Positions 44,573 through 57,812 of a DNA stretch of 64,000 nt are shown in pieces. The stretch is from the NCBI RefSeq assembly GCF_002865645.1, contig NW_020194557.1, forward strand, positions 62,001 to 126,000, given 5' to 3'. A model generated the notes under the pieces. That model was given only the letters and a program-made list of their open reading frames with translations. It was not told the origin of the DNA and searched no databases. Both the position numbers and the translations under genes were made by a program. The stretch comes from Hyaloscypha bicolor E. Its lineage: Eukaryota; Ascomycota; Leotiomycetes; Helotiales; Hyaloscyphaceae. Numbering within the stretch: position 1 is the first letter of the stretch; each line of letters starts with the position of its first letter.

Positions 44573-47500
44573 CTAAGCGCTCTCCTTGACCAGCTGGGCG
44601 GGTGCTGATTCTGTTGGATCCAGAAGATCGCCCATCACGGCGCTGAGAGCTTTGAAATCAACCGGCTTGGTAATGTAGTTGCTGAATCCGGCTTCAATGC
44701 ACTTGTCGAGAACATCAGCCATGACGTTTGCAGACAGGGCGATGATTGGCATGCGCGGATACAATTCCTTCTTTTCCCATTCGCGGATCTCGCGGCAGGC
44801 TTGATACCCATCTTTGTTGGGCATGTGCAGGTCGCACTATTTTCACAGTCAGATAATGCCAACGTAGACAGGGGAATCACTTACCAAAATGAGGGAATAG
44901 AAGGAATGATCTTGAGAGAGCACCTTGTCAGTGCATTCGACACCATCCAGCGCCAGCTCAACACCGATTCCGATCTTGCTGAGGAATTTGAGTAGGACCT
45001 TCTGATTTGTTGCGTTGTCTTCCACCAAGAGTACCCTGTGGCCTTTATTTCCTAGGCGCTTCGCAATGTCAACGTAATTTTGTCTTTGGGTTGCCACCTG
45101 CTGCTGAGCAGTCGAACGATTACGATCAGTGCTGAGGTCTCTTTCCTTCTCCGGGTCGAAGATAATCGCGAAACGTGACGGCTTGACTGGTTTGTAAATG
45201 AAGGTAACACGATTGTCTTTAGCAAGCTGATCATAGTCGTAGACAGTTGCCATCTTGATAACCTCTTGGCGTTGAACTGGATCAGATAGGACGATAACTG
45301 AGGTTTGGGGTAGGGAAATAGACGCCACGATTTGATCAATCAGAGCAACAATCTCCTCGGCAGATCCAAGATTCAGGACTATGTGGGTAAAGACAACAGG
45401 ATCATCTCCACCAATCATCTCTCTTGCTTCGTCAACACTTGGAAGTGCTGTGATCTGATGTGGAATGTCCTTTGGCAATGTCATCTCCATATGCTGAGTC
45501 GTGGCTTCGCGGCTGTGTGTTTGGGGGCAAATCAGTAAAATGGAGTACATCGGAGGCCGGAATAGCTTCAGATCAGAAGACGAGACACTACTTTCACGAG
45601 AAATAGTGGATGCCTGTGCAGAAAGCTGGCCAGCTGGCATGGGGGTTGTTACTGTTGATGTTGACTCGGCTCGAAGCTTGGATTCAAGTGATTCTACCTG
45701 CAAGGAAGACGACGCTAGAGGTGAAGAGACGCGATCAGGAAGAGCTAATTTCATTTGGCTTGTATCAGCTCCAACGGCTCGTGCTGCTTCACTGAAGTGC
45801 GCAAGACTTTGTGTGATGGAAGAGGCCGACGATCGTTGTGTGGCATGGGACCGCAAGGAATTGACTGATGGATCAGAGCTTCCTGAGGAGACGAGAGTTG
45901 GAGAATCGGTAGGTTCGGTCCTGGGACTGTCTCCCAACGGGGAAGGAACCAACTTCCCAGCCAAGATGGGATGCCCAACGAGGTTTTGGACAATACGTGG
46001 TGGAGCCTCCATTGAGATTGAAGACCGCACAGACGATCTAGTCGAGGGTACGGCTGGGGTGAGTAGAGGCTCCGGATGATCGTCCGGTGTTGGCAACCAA
46101 AACTTCGCGCTGAACGTGAAAGTAGAACCTTTCCCAGGTTCTGCAGTGCCCTCCATCTTGCCGCCATGAAGCTCAACCAGTTGACGAGAAATAACGAGTC
46201 CAAGCCCAGTTCCTCCATGAGTGCGAGTGCTGCTGGAGTCGAGCTGACTGAAGGGCTTGAAGATCTGTTCCGCTTCATCTTGGGTGAATCCACGTCCTGT
46301 ATCAATAATTGAGAATTCAAGCATGACCTCATTCTCTTCCAGGGCTTCCGATTCGTCTTTGAGAAGCCTGCAGGAGCTGAACACCTCTCCTTCCGTGGTA
46401 AACTTGATTGCATTGCCAATCACGTTCAGCAGCACTTGGCGTATGCGGAACCTATCGCCTTTTATCATTTCTGGAACGTCCATATCAACAACATAATTGA
46501 CTTCCAGATGTTTTGTGATTGCGAGGGTCGACACTATTTCATTGACTTCTTCTACCAAAGAGCGTGTGTGGAACCAACCATAAGTCAGCCTCATCATACC
46601 TGCGTCTGCTTTTGCAAGATCAAGAATGTCGTTGATGATTCTCAAAAGACCGTCCGCGCTGGAGGAAATGGTGTTGCAGTAATCGATCTGCTCGTCGTTG
46701 AGACTGGTATCTTGAAGAAAGTTGATCATGCCGGAGATTCCAATCAGCGGAGTTCGAATTTCGTGTGACATGTTACTCAAGAATTTGCTCTTCGAGTCCA
46801 TTGCCTCTTTGAGTTTCATCTCCAATAACTTATGGTCGTTGATATCAGCGCAGGCACCAAACCAGGACCCGTCCCCCGTTCCAAGGTTGATATTATCCAC
46901 CTCAACGCATCGAACGAGATGCCAGCGGTACTCGCCATTCTTAGATCTGAGCCGTACCTCCGTACTGTAGGAGAGCCGCCCTTCGCTATCGGTTTCGACC
47001 TTGACAATACCGGTCTTTGCGAGCGCTGCGAGATCAGCTGAAGGGAATTCGTAAACCGATCCACAACTAGAACTATTGCTTCTCGAAAGCGACTGATAGA
47101 TACCTTTAATGGTATTCTCGGCCGGTGCCTCAGAGACTGTACCAGATTTATCTGAAGATTTGCCGCCTGAAGAGGCGTGAGAAAGATTGCGCGCTGGTTC
47201 GGCGGGTTTCTTCGCTCTTGGAACTGGCGGATGATCAATAGGTATTTGACATTTCGCAAGATCTTCAGGATGAACAAAATCCAGAAAGCCTAGTCCAAGA
47301 GAATCATTGAAGTCTTGTCCGGTGTATGACAGCCACTGTTGGTTCGCAAAAGTCACGCCTTGATCTTCTGTCGCCGAAAAGATGATCTGAGGGATGAGGT
47401 TCGCAAGTTGGCGATGCTTCGCCTCTGAAGCCTCAATCTCCTCTTGTCTGGCAGCTTTCACTTCTGCGATGTGTTGGTCATGGATGTCCATGTGAGTCCC

Positions 47501-50500
47501 ATACCATTGCACAATGACGCCGCGGATATCTCGTAAACCAACAGCTCTAGTATAGAACCAGCGGTAAGTCCCATCAAATCGCTTGAGGCGAACTTGCATG
47601 GAGAATTGTTCTCCTGTACGAATTGCATGGCTCCAAGCCTTAAGATACTCCTCTCTTTCCTCGGAGTGGATACTTGCCCATGGATCCTCGTGCAAATCGG
47701 TGACACTTTGACCTCGATAGGTCAGGTATCGGCTGTTGACCCACACTATCTCTCCTGTCGGGGGTAGCGCAATGAAAATATGCATCGGTAAAGAATCGAG
47801 CATGATACCTTTGACTCGATCTGATGGTGGGGGCATGAAGTCAGGCGGCACCGACAAGGAGCTTGAGTGACTGTGTGATTTGGGGAAAGGAGCACCCTTG
47901 GCAAGCGTTACTGAAGTGTTTGGCAGAGATTGGAAGGTTGCACCAAAGTCCGCTCCATAGGAGTGAAGCTGCGTATGATGTCGATCGTGTTTTGCCGGTC
48001 CTTGGGAAGAAGCCGTGCGAATTGCAAGTCGCCGGGGAGAAAGGCTTGTCTCGAAATGCTGACGAGAAGGGCTGAGTTCTCTGATATCAGAGGTATCTGG
48101 AGCGGTATCTCGGGAGGGGCGTGTATGGGGAAGGCGCGGTTCTTGCTTAGGGGTGGTGTTTGAAGAACGAGATTCCTCTTGTTTTGACTTCTCTCTCGAA
48201 ACATCATCGCCTTGATCCGTAGCCAGGGAGACTTCCACATCAACAGACCTCTCCTCCGCGTTCCTAGCGCTCCTATGTCCCCTAGTTTCAGCTGGAGATG
48301 ATTCCTTCGATGTGCGTCGAGCCCCTGTGATACTGCTCGCCGAACCAGTATGTGCTTGACCTAATCCCGGTCTCGTCTTGCTGCTGAAATAGCTTTCACC
48401 GGTAATGTAGCCAGGACTTCCCCCGCTTGAGCGCTTGTCTATACTGAGACCGACACTACCTGGATCCCATCCTGGAGTTCCTGCTGGCGATCCTGCTGCG
48501 CTTCTTGAAATACCAGAGTAGTCACTTGGACTGGTCATACTACCTCCATTAGATGGCTGACGATCATTCTCATCAACTGGCGAATATGTCGTATTTCCCA
48601 AGTTCATCCCGTCCTCCATAGAGCGACTTCCTCCTGGAGCAACAGCACCAAATCCCGTGGTTTGCGGGCCTTTTCGAGACAAGCCAGCGACCTCAGTCTC
48701 AAGGTTTGAGAAGTGTCGACAAAGGGAAAATGACGTTGCGAGATGAGGAGCAAGGTGGCTCAGAGAATGCCTGAGAATCGAGGGATACGGAATAGCTGGG
48801 CTGAGAATTGAGAGGATAGCAATTGGAGATCCTTTGCCTTTCTTCTCTTGTGTTTCTTTGGTCTTCACTTCATCTGCATCCTTGGGAAGAGTGTCGACTC
48901 CTTTACCGCGCCCTGCTACTTTAGATTCCATTGCAGCAGTATCCAAGCGGAAGGCCTGCACTGGCTTTGAAAGGAGTGGGTGAAACAGTGGAACATGTAA
49001 GACAGTCCATGATCTATCCGCGCCTAGGGCCGCGAGCTGCGGCGTCTCGGTGTAGTCCTGTGGTGATCTGCGTGGATTGAAAGTCTCTTCGTCAACTGGG
49101 GCATTCACAAAAAAGGGATTCTCTTGTGTCTCGTCTCGAACAGCTGGTGACGGTGCAGGAGATTGGGACCATGGCGAAGGTGGAGCTTGTTCATACTCTT
49201 CGTAACTGAGAGCTGGAAGAAGCACTTCACCAGCCACACGTGTTGATGTCGGCAGAGTCTTGCCCTTGTCACTCATTTGACTGCGCGATCTACTACCTCT
49301 TCTAGCCCTGGTACCAAAGAAGGACGAAATTCGAGAACTGGTGTCGGGAGATTTGTTCTTCTTTGTTTTATCAGTCGGAGGGGTCTTTGACTTCGAGCTT
49401 GGGTGCGAAGATTTGATGCTGCCGCCACTCTTCTCGTCTCCAAGATTTCCCACATATGGATAGTCGCGCGTCAGCGTAATTAGTCTTCCACGCTCCAGGA
49501 CTCTCATAACACCTTTATTGTCTATCAGTGGCTCTGCTTCGTAGTCGAGAGCTTGCAGCACTGGAAACACCCGTCCTTTATCTTCTCGGCTTGCAGACTG
49601 CGAGTTTTCCCAGGGGCTTCGGGGCTTCGAGTCTTCGGTTGCCATATGGTCCTGCAGAGACTGCAAGCTGAGTTGTGCATTTTGCAGAGTTGCTGTACGT
49701 GGTGGCAGCTCAGGGCGAGCGCTCAAGTAGCTCTTAGCTCTGACCAAGGGAGAAGGTCGTGCAGCTTGGGCCCTGCTTGCTTCCGAACCCGAGGTCGGAT
49801 CACGCTTTGTGTCCTCGTACGAAGTGAAAGAATGCCTGCTAAGGAGACCAGGTCGCAGAGCGCCGAGCAGCTGTGGCGACGACATCACAAGCGGATAGTC
49901 CTCGGCTGGATTTGTGTCCTCGGAATTTGATGTCTCATTCGTGCCAACACTGCTCGGGACCATGCTGCTTCCTCTTGGCAGGTATGTCAAGCTCAATTCG
50001 TCTTCCTCTAACATATTGAATGTCGCCTTCTGACCCCATGGCACGTTCTCAACATCTGTGGAATCCGCAGGTACAGAAAGCGTTACTCTCGAAGCGAGGT
50101 ACAGACTTCTCATTATTTGCACGACAGTGGTCCACCATGCATCAAGACCCGGCTCTGCATTAAGCATCAGAGTTAGTTCGTATGTGTTTGGAGTCTCAAA
50201 GTTAGGGTCATGTTGCTCTTGAAAAGTTCCAACAGCCTGAAACCTCAACGTCGATGCAGGAGTCACTGATCCGGACAACACTTGGTCGTGGGGAGCTCCA
50301 TCGAATGAACCGCCCGCAAAGTTTGCTGGATTAACGGTGGGTGACAAAGCGGTGAATGGACGATGGCCGTAGTTGAACTGGCCGGGAGTTCGCATTGGAG
50401 GGAAGGGGTATGAAGGGGTTCTTGCAGCTGTTGGACCCGGGGTAGTCCCACCACGGATAGTCCTCGCTGATTCTGTCGAGGTTGTCTCAAGACCTAACGG

Positions 50501-51085
50501 AAAGGGGCCGGTAGAGGCTTCGTCCAGTGGGGGTGATGTCTCTTCATGGATAGGAGACACTCTCGACTTGGCCCCTGCAGCCACCGGTCCCTTGATGCCT
50601 CGCTCATCCTTCCCACCCAAACGCTTGACCAGATGTTCCCTTTGTTGATTCAGCTGTATTTGCGCGTTCATGGCTGCTCGAAGACGTTCCACTTCCTCAG
50701 CTGACGTATCCCTGGACACTTCACCCCAACCATGTTCAGATCGGACCTGTGCTTCCCTCTCTGTTTCCTCCTCAGTCTTCTCTGATAGAACACTGGCAGC
50801 CGATGGTTCAGGATTCTCCGATTGCTCCAAGTTCGTGCTCTCAGGGTTGCTACTGTCAAAGGTCCATATTGCCTCTTTATCAATGCCGACTTCAGGGGGT
50901 GCTTTTGCACCGAAAGGAGGTTCGGACATTGAGTCTTTAGACCTGCCGTGGGAAGAGGGTCCCGATTTTATTCCATGCTTTGGTGATTTAGCTACAGATT
51001 GCTCACTGCTGGAGCGTCGGGAGGTCCCTGGTCGGCGAGAGTGCGTTGAGGATGGCTTGTCCAGAGGCGACTTTGGAGGTGGCAT
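44573..51085 (-). CDS. Hybrid histidine kinase with two PAS domains and receiver domain
   Basis: Two-component sensor that autophosphorylates on His and passes phosphate to its own receiver, then to an HPt protein (Ypd1-type). Exon 1 is 51085-44885, intron 44884-44837 (48 nt) and exon 2 44836-44573; about 2154 residues. About 1080 N-terminal residues are largely Ser/Pro-rich, but two islands (near 300-355 and 750-800) look like the halves of a GAF-type domain. PAS1 lies near 1090-1200 (MHIFIALPPTGEIVWVNSRY) and PAS2 near 1220-1400. The HisKA box SNMSHEIRTPL has His1441. The HATPase has NAIKFTTEG, DTGRGF and GGTGLGLVISRQL. The receiver has VLLVEDN, phospho-acceptor Asp2069 in CDLHMPNKDG formed across the junction, and YITKPVD. 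Resembles S. pombe Mak1-type kinases, but class assignment is unsure. Confidence 0.94.
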
Positions 51086-53566
51086 AGCCAGCTCTGGAAC
51101 ACCCCCCGTGCACGATGTCAAGGATGAAAGTCCTCCAGATTGGAGAGTGCCGTGATCGCGATCAGTGTTGCTGGCCTCTGGAACCGCATTCGTAGAGAAG
51201 TGTGGTATTGATGTGGTGGTGACTTTTGGTGGTGCGTGTTAAGGAGTTTTGCGGGAATGACGTAGATTCGATCGGTCTTTGTCGAGAAAACACTGAGCCG
51301 GTAACGTCGCACAGCTACCCGTGCATCCAAATCACATTCATTCCCCAGGCGCGATAGTCGAGCGAACTCGGGAGAGGCAGAGTCGAAATGGTATGGGGGT
51401 TGCAAAATTGGGAAGAGAGAATGTGTTGTTGAAGAGAACAGGGCCAGTTATGGCACCCGCGAGCGAGTCGAGTGGATTCCGTCCAGGAACAAGGCGCGAA
51501 ACCTGCCCGGGAAGCGTTTAGGGGGCGGAGACAACACAGGCCAGATAGGATTACAGTACTAGATATTTAGGACGACCAGAACATGGTCCTCTTGGCTCTG
51601 CTTCTAGTCGACATCTACGAGTCTTCTGGAGCGGGTTTCGTTTCAAGTCCATCGATGAGTCTCTGTGGGGAACATTGTATGTACCGGGTTGCTGCTGCAG
51701 CCTGACGGCTTTGCATTTTGAGGATCTCAAATTCTGCCCGTCTCCTACGTCTTTAACACGCCACTTTCAAGCCATCCCAGCTCCTAGGCCTGTGTCTCCT
51801 CAATCCGGGAGATTCTGGAATTTGCAGTCTATTTCTGGCGGGAAAGCACTCATTCTCACACCACGAGGCCTGGACCTGGGCAGGGCTCAATCCCAGCTTG
51901 TCCGTGGACACTTAATTGCTGCTTCATAGGGGTGCCTTCAAGTTCAAGGTCAGTCTACGGGTACGGGCTTGGATGATTTAGTAGATCTGCTCTTGTCCTT
52001 CCCCAGAGGTGCGGAAGCCCAAGCCGGTCCCAGCTTCCTATGCGGCGGCGCAAACCCCAGATCTTTTCCCAATGCGGATAACAAGGAATTGGTTCACGCA
52101 GCGAGTGAAATCGAGATTATCGAGTCCCGCACAACGGTCGTGAAATAGTGGCAGACGGGCAAGGGGCCCAGAACGAGCCAACGCTGGAGCCGTGTGATCT
52201 GCGCTGCTCAGCTGAGAACAAGAACAACAGCAATTGCTGTACTGCAACTCCTCGAGCCGCCTCGCCAGCGCCTTGCTCTGGGATCCGAGTGAAGGAAGAA
52301 TTGGTCGAGGGGGCAGGTGCCTTGGCCCGTGGCGCTTGGGACTCTTCGGCGGGCCGCCGTCCGACATCTGCAGAATGACGCAGGTGGCGTACTTCAATCT
52401 CAATCTCACTACTGTATGACGCTGTGTTTCACTTCTGCCCAATCAGGCGTGCTTCATTGCCCCTGGCTGTCAGCCCGTCCGTGACGCGTGAACCGGGGCC
52501 CTCACGTGTTACCACACACACAGCACACAGACTGGGCTGGGCACCTCACGGAATCGGTCTACTTGTATCTGTCAAGTTTCCTCTCTCTTCCCCTCTCCTC
52601 TCCCCTCCCCACGAGGCAGCATTTCAGCAGGTGGGATCGCCAAAATCGAATCCTTCTTCATCCTTCGTCCCGTTTCTCGGCAGGACCGGCTTTGTGTGAC
52701 CACACCCATCCATCCTCATCCTCATCCTCCCACCGATTCTCTTACTTTCGTGTGAAGCGGGCCAAACAGATGAGGATGGAGAGGTGCAAGAAAGAGCGTC
52801 TGTGGATCTGGCCCACTACTGTTCTCCGAGCACGTTCACGAGCATGGCCCCCGAAAGCAAGCCTCACGCGCTTTGGCAAGAGGTCTGAAGCTTGAGTCGC
52901 CCTGTGGATTTCTTCGTGTCCCCCTACTACTGTATCACCACGATAAGCCTCCGTGGGCTCCGATGACTGGATCCATACTCAAGGATGACGATAGCCAACA
53001 CTTGATATTGGGCAGCGAGGCAAGCAGATCCGGCCAGCTTTATGCCTTCCTCAGTGGCATCAACGTGAAGTAAGATAGAAGAACTACTTGTACTTAGGAC
53101 CAAGATCCTCAAACGGCAAACCTCGTCTGGGAAATCAATACAATTATCTACCTCAGTTACCAGTGCAACTAACACCTTGCAAGCCTCCTTGAATAATATA
53201 TACCTAGCCCATTGTACTTGTTTTCTCTGGGGAGTGAAAAGTACTCCACAAGAGTTCGCACGCCCAAGAGGTTTCGCTTGTGAGTGGAAAGATCCTCAAA
53301 AGCTTGAATATTCTATCTTTCCTGGAGCGAACTTATCTATGTTCGAAACCTTGTTCGAAACCTAGGAAAGATGAATTATTAAGAGAATTTTAAAGGAGCG
53401 ACTTTTGGCGTTTTTAACTCGAGAAGTCTACCTTTAAATCGTGGATGCACCGGGCGAGACGATCCCTGAGGGAAGCTGCGGGAGGCTGGGGAAAAGGCGG
53501 GGGATGCAGGCACAGCCGCCCCCCAAGAGGTAAGAAGCTTCGCTCGCCCGCCCGCTGCACCGCACG
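51086..53566. other. Intergenic, about 2.5 kb between divergent genes, nothing recognised
   Basis: Upstream DNA for the histidine kinase (leftward) and the M13 peptidase (rightward). Short frames only. A small direct duplication of GTTCGAAACCT occurs at about 53342-53364. No RNA gene seen. Confidence 0.4.
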
Positions 53567-53815
53567 ATGCTACCCGCCGTCAACATACAACCTTCTCCAC
53601 TCCCACTTCTGCTCCTTTTCTTCGCTTTTGGCATCCTGGCTTCCAAACGGCTAGGCAGGGATCGCTCAAAGTCGAAATCGAGGACTCGCTCGAAGACTAG
53701 ATCAAAGTCCAAGTCCCGCTCGCTTTTGGATCAACGACAACAAAGACCAATCTTCGCTCATTTTGTAATTCCATTGGCTGGTCTCCTCAGCGCATTTACA
53801 GCTCGACTGTACGAT
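53567..53815 (+). other. In-frame 5' extension of the M13 gene with Arg/Ser repeat
   Basis: Starting at the ATG at 53567 the frame is open into the M13 gene. It encodes a hydrophobic segment (PLLLLFFAFGILAS) and an SR-type repeat, SKSKSRTRSKTRSKSKSRS. The downstream start at 53816 matches family N-termini better, so this is probably leader or a minor long form. Confidence 0.4.
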
Positions 53816-56492
53816 ATGGGAGAGACATCCACATCGCAGGCTCCCGAGGTTGATGAGCGAGCACCACTCCTTGGGGGGTCGGAGAATGGACGCAGCACTG
53901 AACCGCAAGCTCCGGTGAAGAGAACAAGGAAATGGGCTGTTCGCAATGCAGTCATCATCTTCGTGAGCCTCTTGGTCCTAGCCGTCATCATCGTTCTTTG
54001 CACCTTCTTCGCAAGTAAGTCCCATACAGTGTACTGTCCATAAGGCTCCAATCAATCAGGGTTGCCTCACTGAACAATCATTGACTCGGTCCTAGGCTAC
54101 CAACCCCAGAAACTCTGCTTGACGCCTGCATGTGTTCATGCATCCTCCGAAATTCTCTACAATCTTTCACCTGAATACAAAAATCTGGATCCCTGCGACG
54201 ATTTCGAAGAATTGGTCTGCGGTGGGTGGGATGAGCGCCATGATCTTCGTCCAGATCAGGGAGATGCATTCACTGGGACAATTATGAGCGAGAACTCGCA
54301 AATGCTTCTTCGGCATATATTAGAAGCACCATATCCAGAAGACTCATATGTTTGTGCCAATCGGCTGGAGGCATATTAATCTAAAGCTGACTGTGCTGCA
54401 GCATTCGAGCTTTTCCCCAGCGCAGCTTCTTCAGTCCGTCTCCTCGGTCGACCAGCAGAATTTCGATAAATTGAAGGCTGCTTATGATGCATGCATGGAT
54501 GAAGCAACCATTAAAAAAGCTGGCATCAAACCCTTATTAGAAGTCGTTCACCAAGTTGCTGAGCTCTTTCCCGTCACGGAATCGGCGTTCCACAAAAGGA
54601 CTCCCCTGCTGGGAAAGAATAAGGAGGACATACCAGACGTATTATTCTATCTCAAAAAGCTCGGTCTTTCGCCCCTCGTCTCTTTAGGCGCTGGTGCTGA
54701 TGATAAGGACCCTGACGTGGTTGTTATACAAGCCTCCCCGCCTTGGCGAATTGGGTTGCCTGCGAAGAATTACTACGAGGATACAAATATCTTGAAGGAA
54801 TATAAGGACACCATAGCGCAAGTCCTTGAGGCCGTTCACCCCGATCACAAGCATGAAAATGCAACCTTACATGCTGAGTGGATGCGATCCAATGGCCACG
54901 GCCAGATTGCAGCAAGGGGAAACGCGAAAGATTCTGCGAATGAGGTTGTCGAATTCGAGAGACAATTAGCTGCTGCTTCTCCAAATCCTGAAGATGCTCA
55001 GGATGTTACGGTCAGTGGATTGAGATGCAAGTACGGAAAATTTTACTGACGTTTTGGTCCAGAAATACTACAATCCCATGAGTTTGAAGGGTGCAGATTC
55101 CCTTACTCCACAGATTCAATTAGCGAACATCATCAAGAAGCTTGCTCCTTCGGACTATACCACTGATCGACTCATTGTTGCTTCGCCTAGTTATATGAAG
55201 AACTTAACACAGATCCTCTCTAGCACCTCACGCGAAACATTACAAACGTACTTTATCTGGAAAGTCGTTCAAGCTTTTGCATCGGAGATTGAAGCAGATG
55301 AGATTAAGCCTTACACCAGATTTTCCAATAAACTTCAAGGCAAGGTAAGCCGCTTGATCCACGGCGAATCAACTCTCAACTCACAATGGCAGGATCCCGA
55401 CTCTTCTCCAGAGCGATGGAGAACTTGCGTAAGCCACGTGGACGACGGCCTTGGCTGGATCTTAAGCCGGTTCTTTGTCGAAAAGGCGTTTTCGGAAAAG
55501 GCAAAGAATTTTGGTGATCAGATTGTCTCTGACATCAAGGAGATGTTCATCCAGAAGTTGAAAAAGACTACCTGGATGGACAAGAGCGTTGTTGAATTGG
55601 CTATCGAGAAAGTCCACAAGATTGTCCAAAAGATTGGATATCCAACTAAGGTAAGGAGCGGGTTCACGTTGCTTTGACCAATACTGACGGCCATCAGAGC
55701 CCTGATATCATGGATCCACCCAGCCTGCAGCGTTACTATCAAACTGTCAACATTACTCCCTCGACGTTCTTCCAAAATACGCTCTCAATGAGTCGCTTCT
55801 CCGTCTCGCTCCAGTGGTCAAGTCTCGGCAAACCAGTTGACCGCAATGAATGGGGCATGACAGTTCCCACAGTCAATGCCTACTACAACCCTCCAGGAAA
55901 TGAGATTGTCTTTCCCGCCGGTATCATGCAATTTCCGGTCTTCGATGTCAATGTGCCACAATATCTAAGCTATGGTGCGTTTGGCAGTGTATCCGGCCAC
56001 GAGCTCTCTCATGCATTCGACTCTACTGGCCGTCATTATGACCAGAATGGCAACTACACTGACTGGTGGACCAACAGCACCGTTGAAGGGTTCAAAGAAC
56101 GGGCACAGTGTTTTGTAGACCAGTACGCCAAATATACTATCCCAGGACCAGACGACAAGCCACTACACGTCAACGGCAAGCTTACCCTCGGTGAGAATAT
56201 CGCCGACGCTGGAGGTGTCTCTGCCGCATTTGGGGCTTGGCAGAAACGCAGAGCAGAAACTCCGAACCAGGACCTCCCCGGCCTCGAATACTTTACGCAG
56301 GACCAACTTTTCTTCGTCAGTTACGCAAATTGGTGGTGTGGCAAGAGCAGAAAGGAAGCAGCGATAAACCGTATCTACACGGATCCGCATGCTCCGAAAT
56401 GGGCTAGAATTCTCGGCACGATGGCTAATTCGAGGGATTTCAAGGAGAGCTTTAAGTGTAAGGAGAAGGAGCCTGTTTGCGAGCTCTGGTGA
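53816..56492 (+). CDS. M13-family zinc metallopeptidase (neprilysin/endothelin-converting-enzyme-like), type II membrane protein
   Basis: Five exons (53816-54014, 54096-54349, 54402-55010, 55063-55650, 55698-56492), all in phase, give 814 residues. A cytoplasmic N-terminus with ERAPLLG is followed by basic KRTRKW and one membrane span (VIIFVSLLVLAVIIVLCTFF, residues 43-62), so the catalytic domain is outside or luminal. The domain starts with paired Cys (KLCLTPAC, LDPCDDFEELVCGGW). Zinc site: GHELSHAFD with His-Glu-xx-His, third ligand Glu in GENIADAGG. NAYYNPPGNEIVFPAG and HAPKWARILGTMANS supply substrate-binding and transition-state residues. C-terminus ends CELW, as expected of the family's CxxW. 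One donor is GTTTGT, weak. An in-frame ATG at 53567 would add 83 residues. Confidence 0.95.
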
Positions 56493-56904
56493 ACATAGTT
56501 TGAGGGTGAATAAGTATTGGATTGTGGATTTATGGATAGGAAGGATAGCGTTGGATGCATTTGCGTATGGATGGAGGGACAAAATGTATGTTTACGCATC
56601 GGGGCTTTGTGGATACATTATCCTTTAGGTGTATTGAAATACTGTTAGTATTAGTTTGCGTAGGCCCTTAGACTGTTGCTACAAATTGCAGACCAAAGCA
56701 AGTATAGTTTTGAACCATCAATCTTTATAAATCACCGCATTGACAAGAGTGCACAATGTTTTGATCGGTTCTCGGTTCTTCGGTACTTCACTTCCAGCCG
56801 TCTCTTCGATCTAGATACAGACCTCACCACCTCCCTGTCCCACTTCCATCCCAACAGACCTCACTCCACATCCGCTTCTTTTCCTTCGCCCCACCGTCAC
56901 ACCT
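56493..56904. other. Convergent 3' ends of the M13 and Egh16-like genes
   Basis: No gene recognised in these roughly 410 bp. They should hold both 3' UTRs. Confidence 0.4.
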
Positions 56905-57676
56905 CTAAGCTTGGAACGACCTCGCCATCTTCGCAGCTGTAGCAGTCGCATTCCCAGCCGCGCTCGCCATCTGTACAGGGACACAGCCGCCGAAGGGCCC
57001 AGCGCGCGCGTCGTTGTTGCAGCGCACCATGCAGACGCCTTCCATGGCGCCAACCGTTCCTGTGCAGGTTTGTGTTGCGGCGACTTTTGCTGTGAGCGGG
57101 AAATCGGTGGCTCTGGCTCTGCTGTTTGAGTTTGTGCCGGGGACGTTGGTTACGACCTGCATGGCGGTCCCTGGAGGTCACGGGTCAATATGCATTCTTG
57201 TGATAGTTATGGACATTGTGTAAGGGAAGCTTACACTGTGTTCCGGCTCCGGTGCTGTCGATCATGCATTCGTATGGCCCGGCACCGTCACCGTTGACTT
57301 GATGCAGAGTCATCATCACCATTCCGCCAGCGGAGATTTGAGGCATTTGTCCGCCGTTCGCGGCGAGCATTGCCGGGACCTGGGTTGCTGGGTCGTTGGT
57401 CCCACCACCGAGAGTCTCACCGCAGGCATCGGCGGCAGCGTTCCTGAAGCGCGTTGAGTCTTGTTGGAAGGGGTTGCGGGTGGCACCATCACGGGGTGTT
57501 GTGTCCTCAACTAGGGTCGGGTTAGTAAAGGAAGTGATTGGGAAGCTCGATGTGGTTGACTTACCACCAAGAGCTTGTCCAGTTCCACCTTGGTCTCCTA
57601 CGGCCTTAATGATTGCACCGTGACCAGCGGCGAGCTGACTTGCAGCCAGACAAACAAGAACAGACTTGAGAAGCAT
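56905..57676 (-). CDS. Egh16-like secreted protein (GEgh16/Mas3 family)
   Basis: Three exons (57676-57565, 57510-57235, 57170-56905) give 217 residues. The first intron (57564-57511) is 54 nt and stop-free, so it is invisible in a plain reading frame. The N-terminus MLLKSVLVCLAASQLAAG is a signal peptide, followed by HGAIIKAVGDQGGTGQALG, the family start. Family segments include DTTPRDGATRNPFQQDSTRF, GAGTQWTAMQVVTNVPG across the second junction, and GVCMVRCNNDARAGPFGGCV, with conserved cysteines likely in disulfides. The family (first found in powdery mildew, and Mas3 in rice blast) is expressed during appressorium formation and penetration in pathogens but also occurs in saprotrophs. Molecular activity is unknown. 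Confidence 0.92.
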
Positions 57677-57804
57677 TATGAATGAGAGTGACTACTGGCC
57701 GGCAACAGTCGTATTTGAACAAAAAAGAAATCAAATGCTAGAATTAGAGTAATGATTGAGAGGGAGTTTGATTGTGATGCAGAAACAACAGGATGACTTT
57801 GTCA

Positions 57805-57812
57805 ATTTATAG
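57805..57812 (-). promoter_or_regulatory. Probable TATA box of the Egh16-like gene
   Basis: The minus strand reads CTATAAAT about 130 bp before the ATG at 57676, a plausible distance for a regulated promoter with a leader of about 100 nt. Confidence 0.45.

Noticed and set aside
53342..53364. GTTCGAAACCT pair resembling tRNA T-arm sequence
   Set aside because: No acceptor, D-arm or anticodon stem around it; just a short direct duplication.
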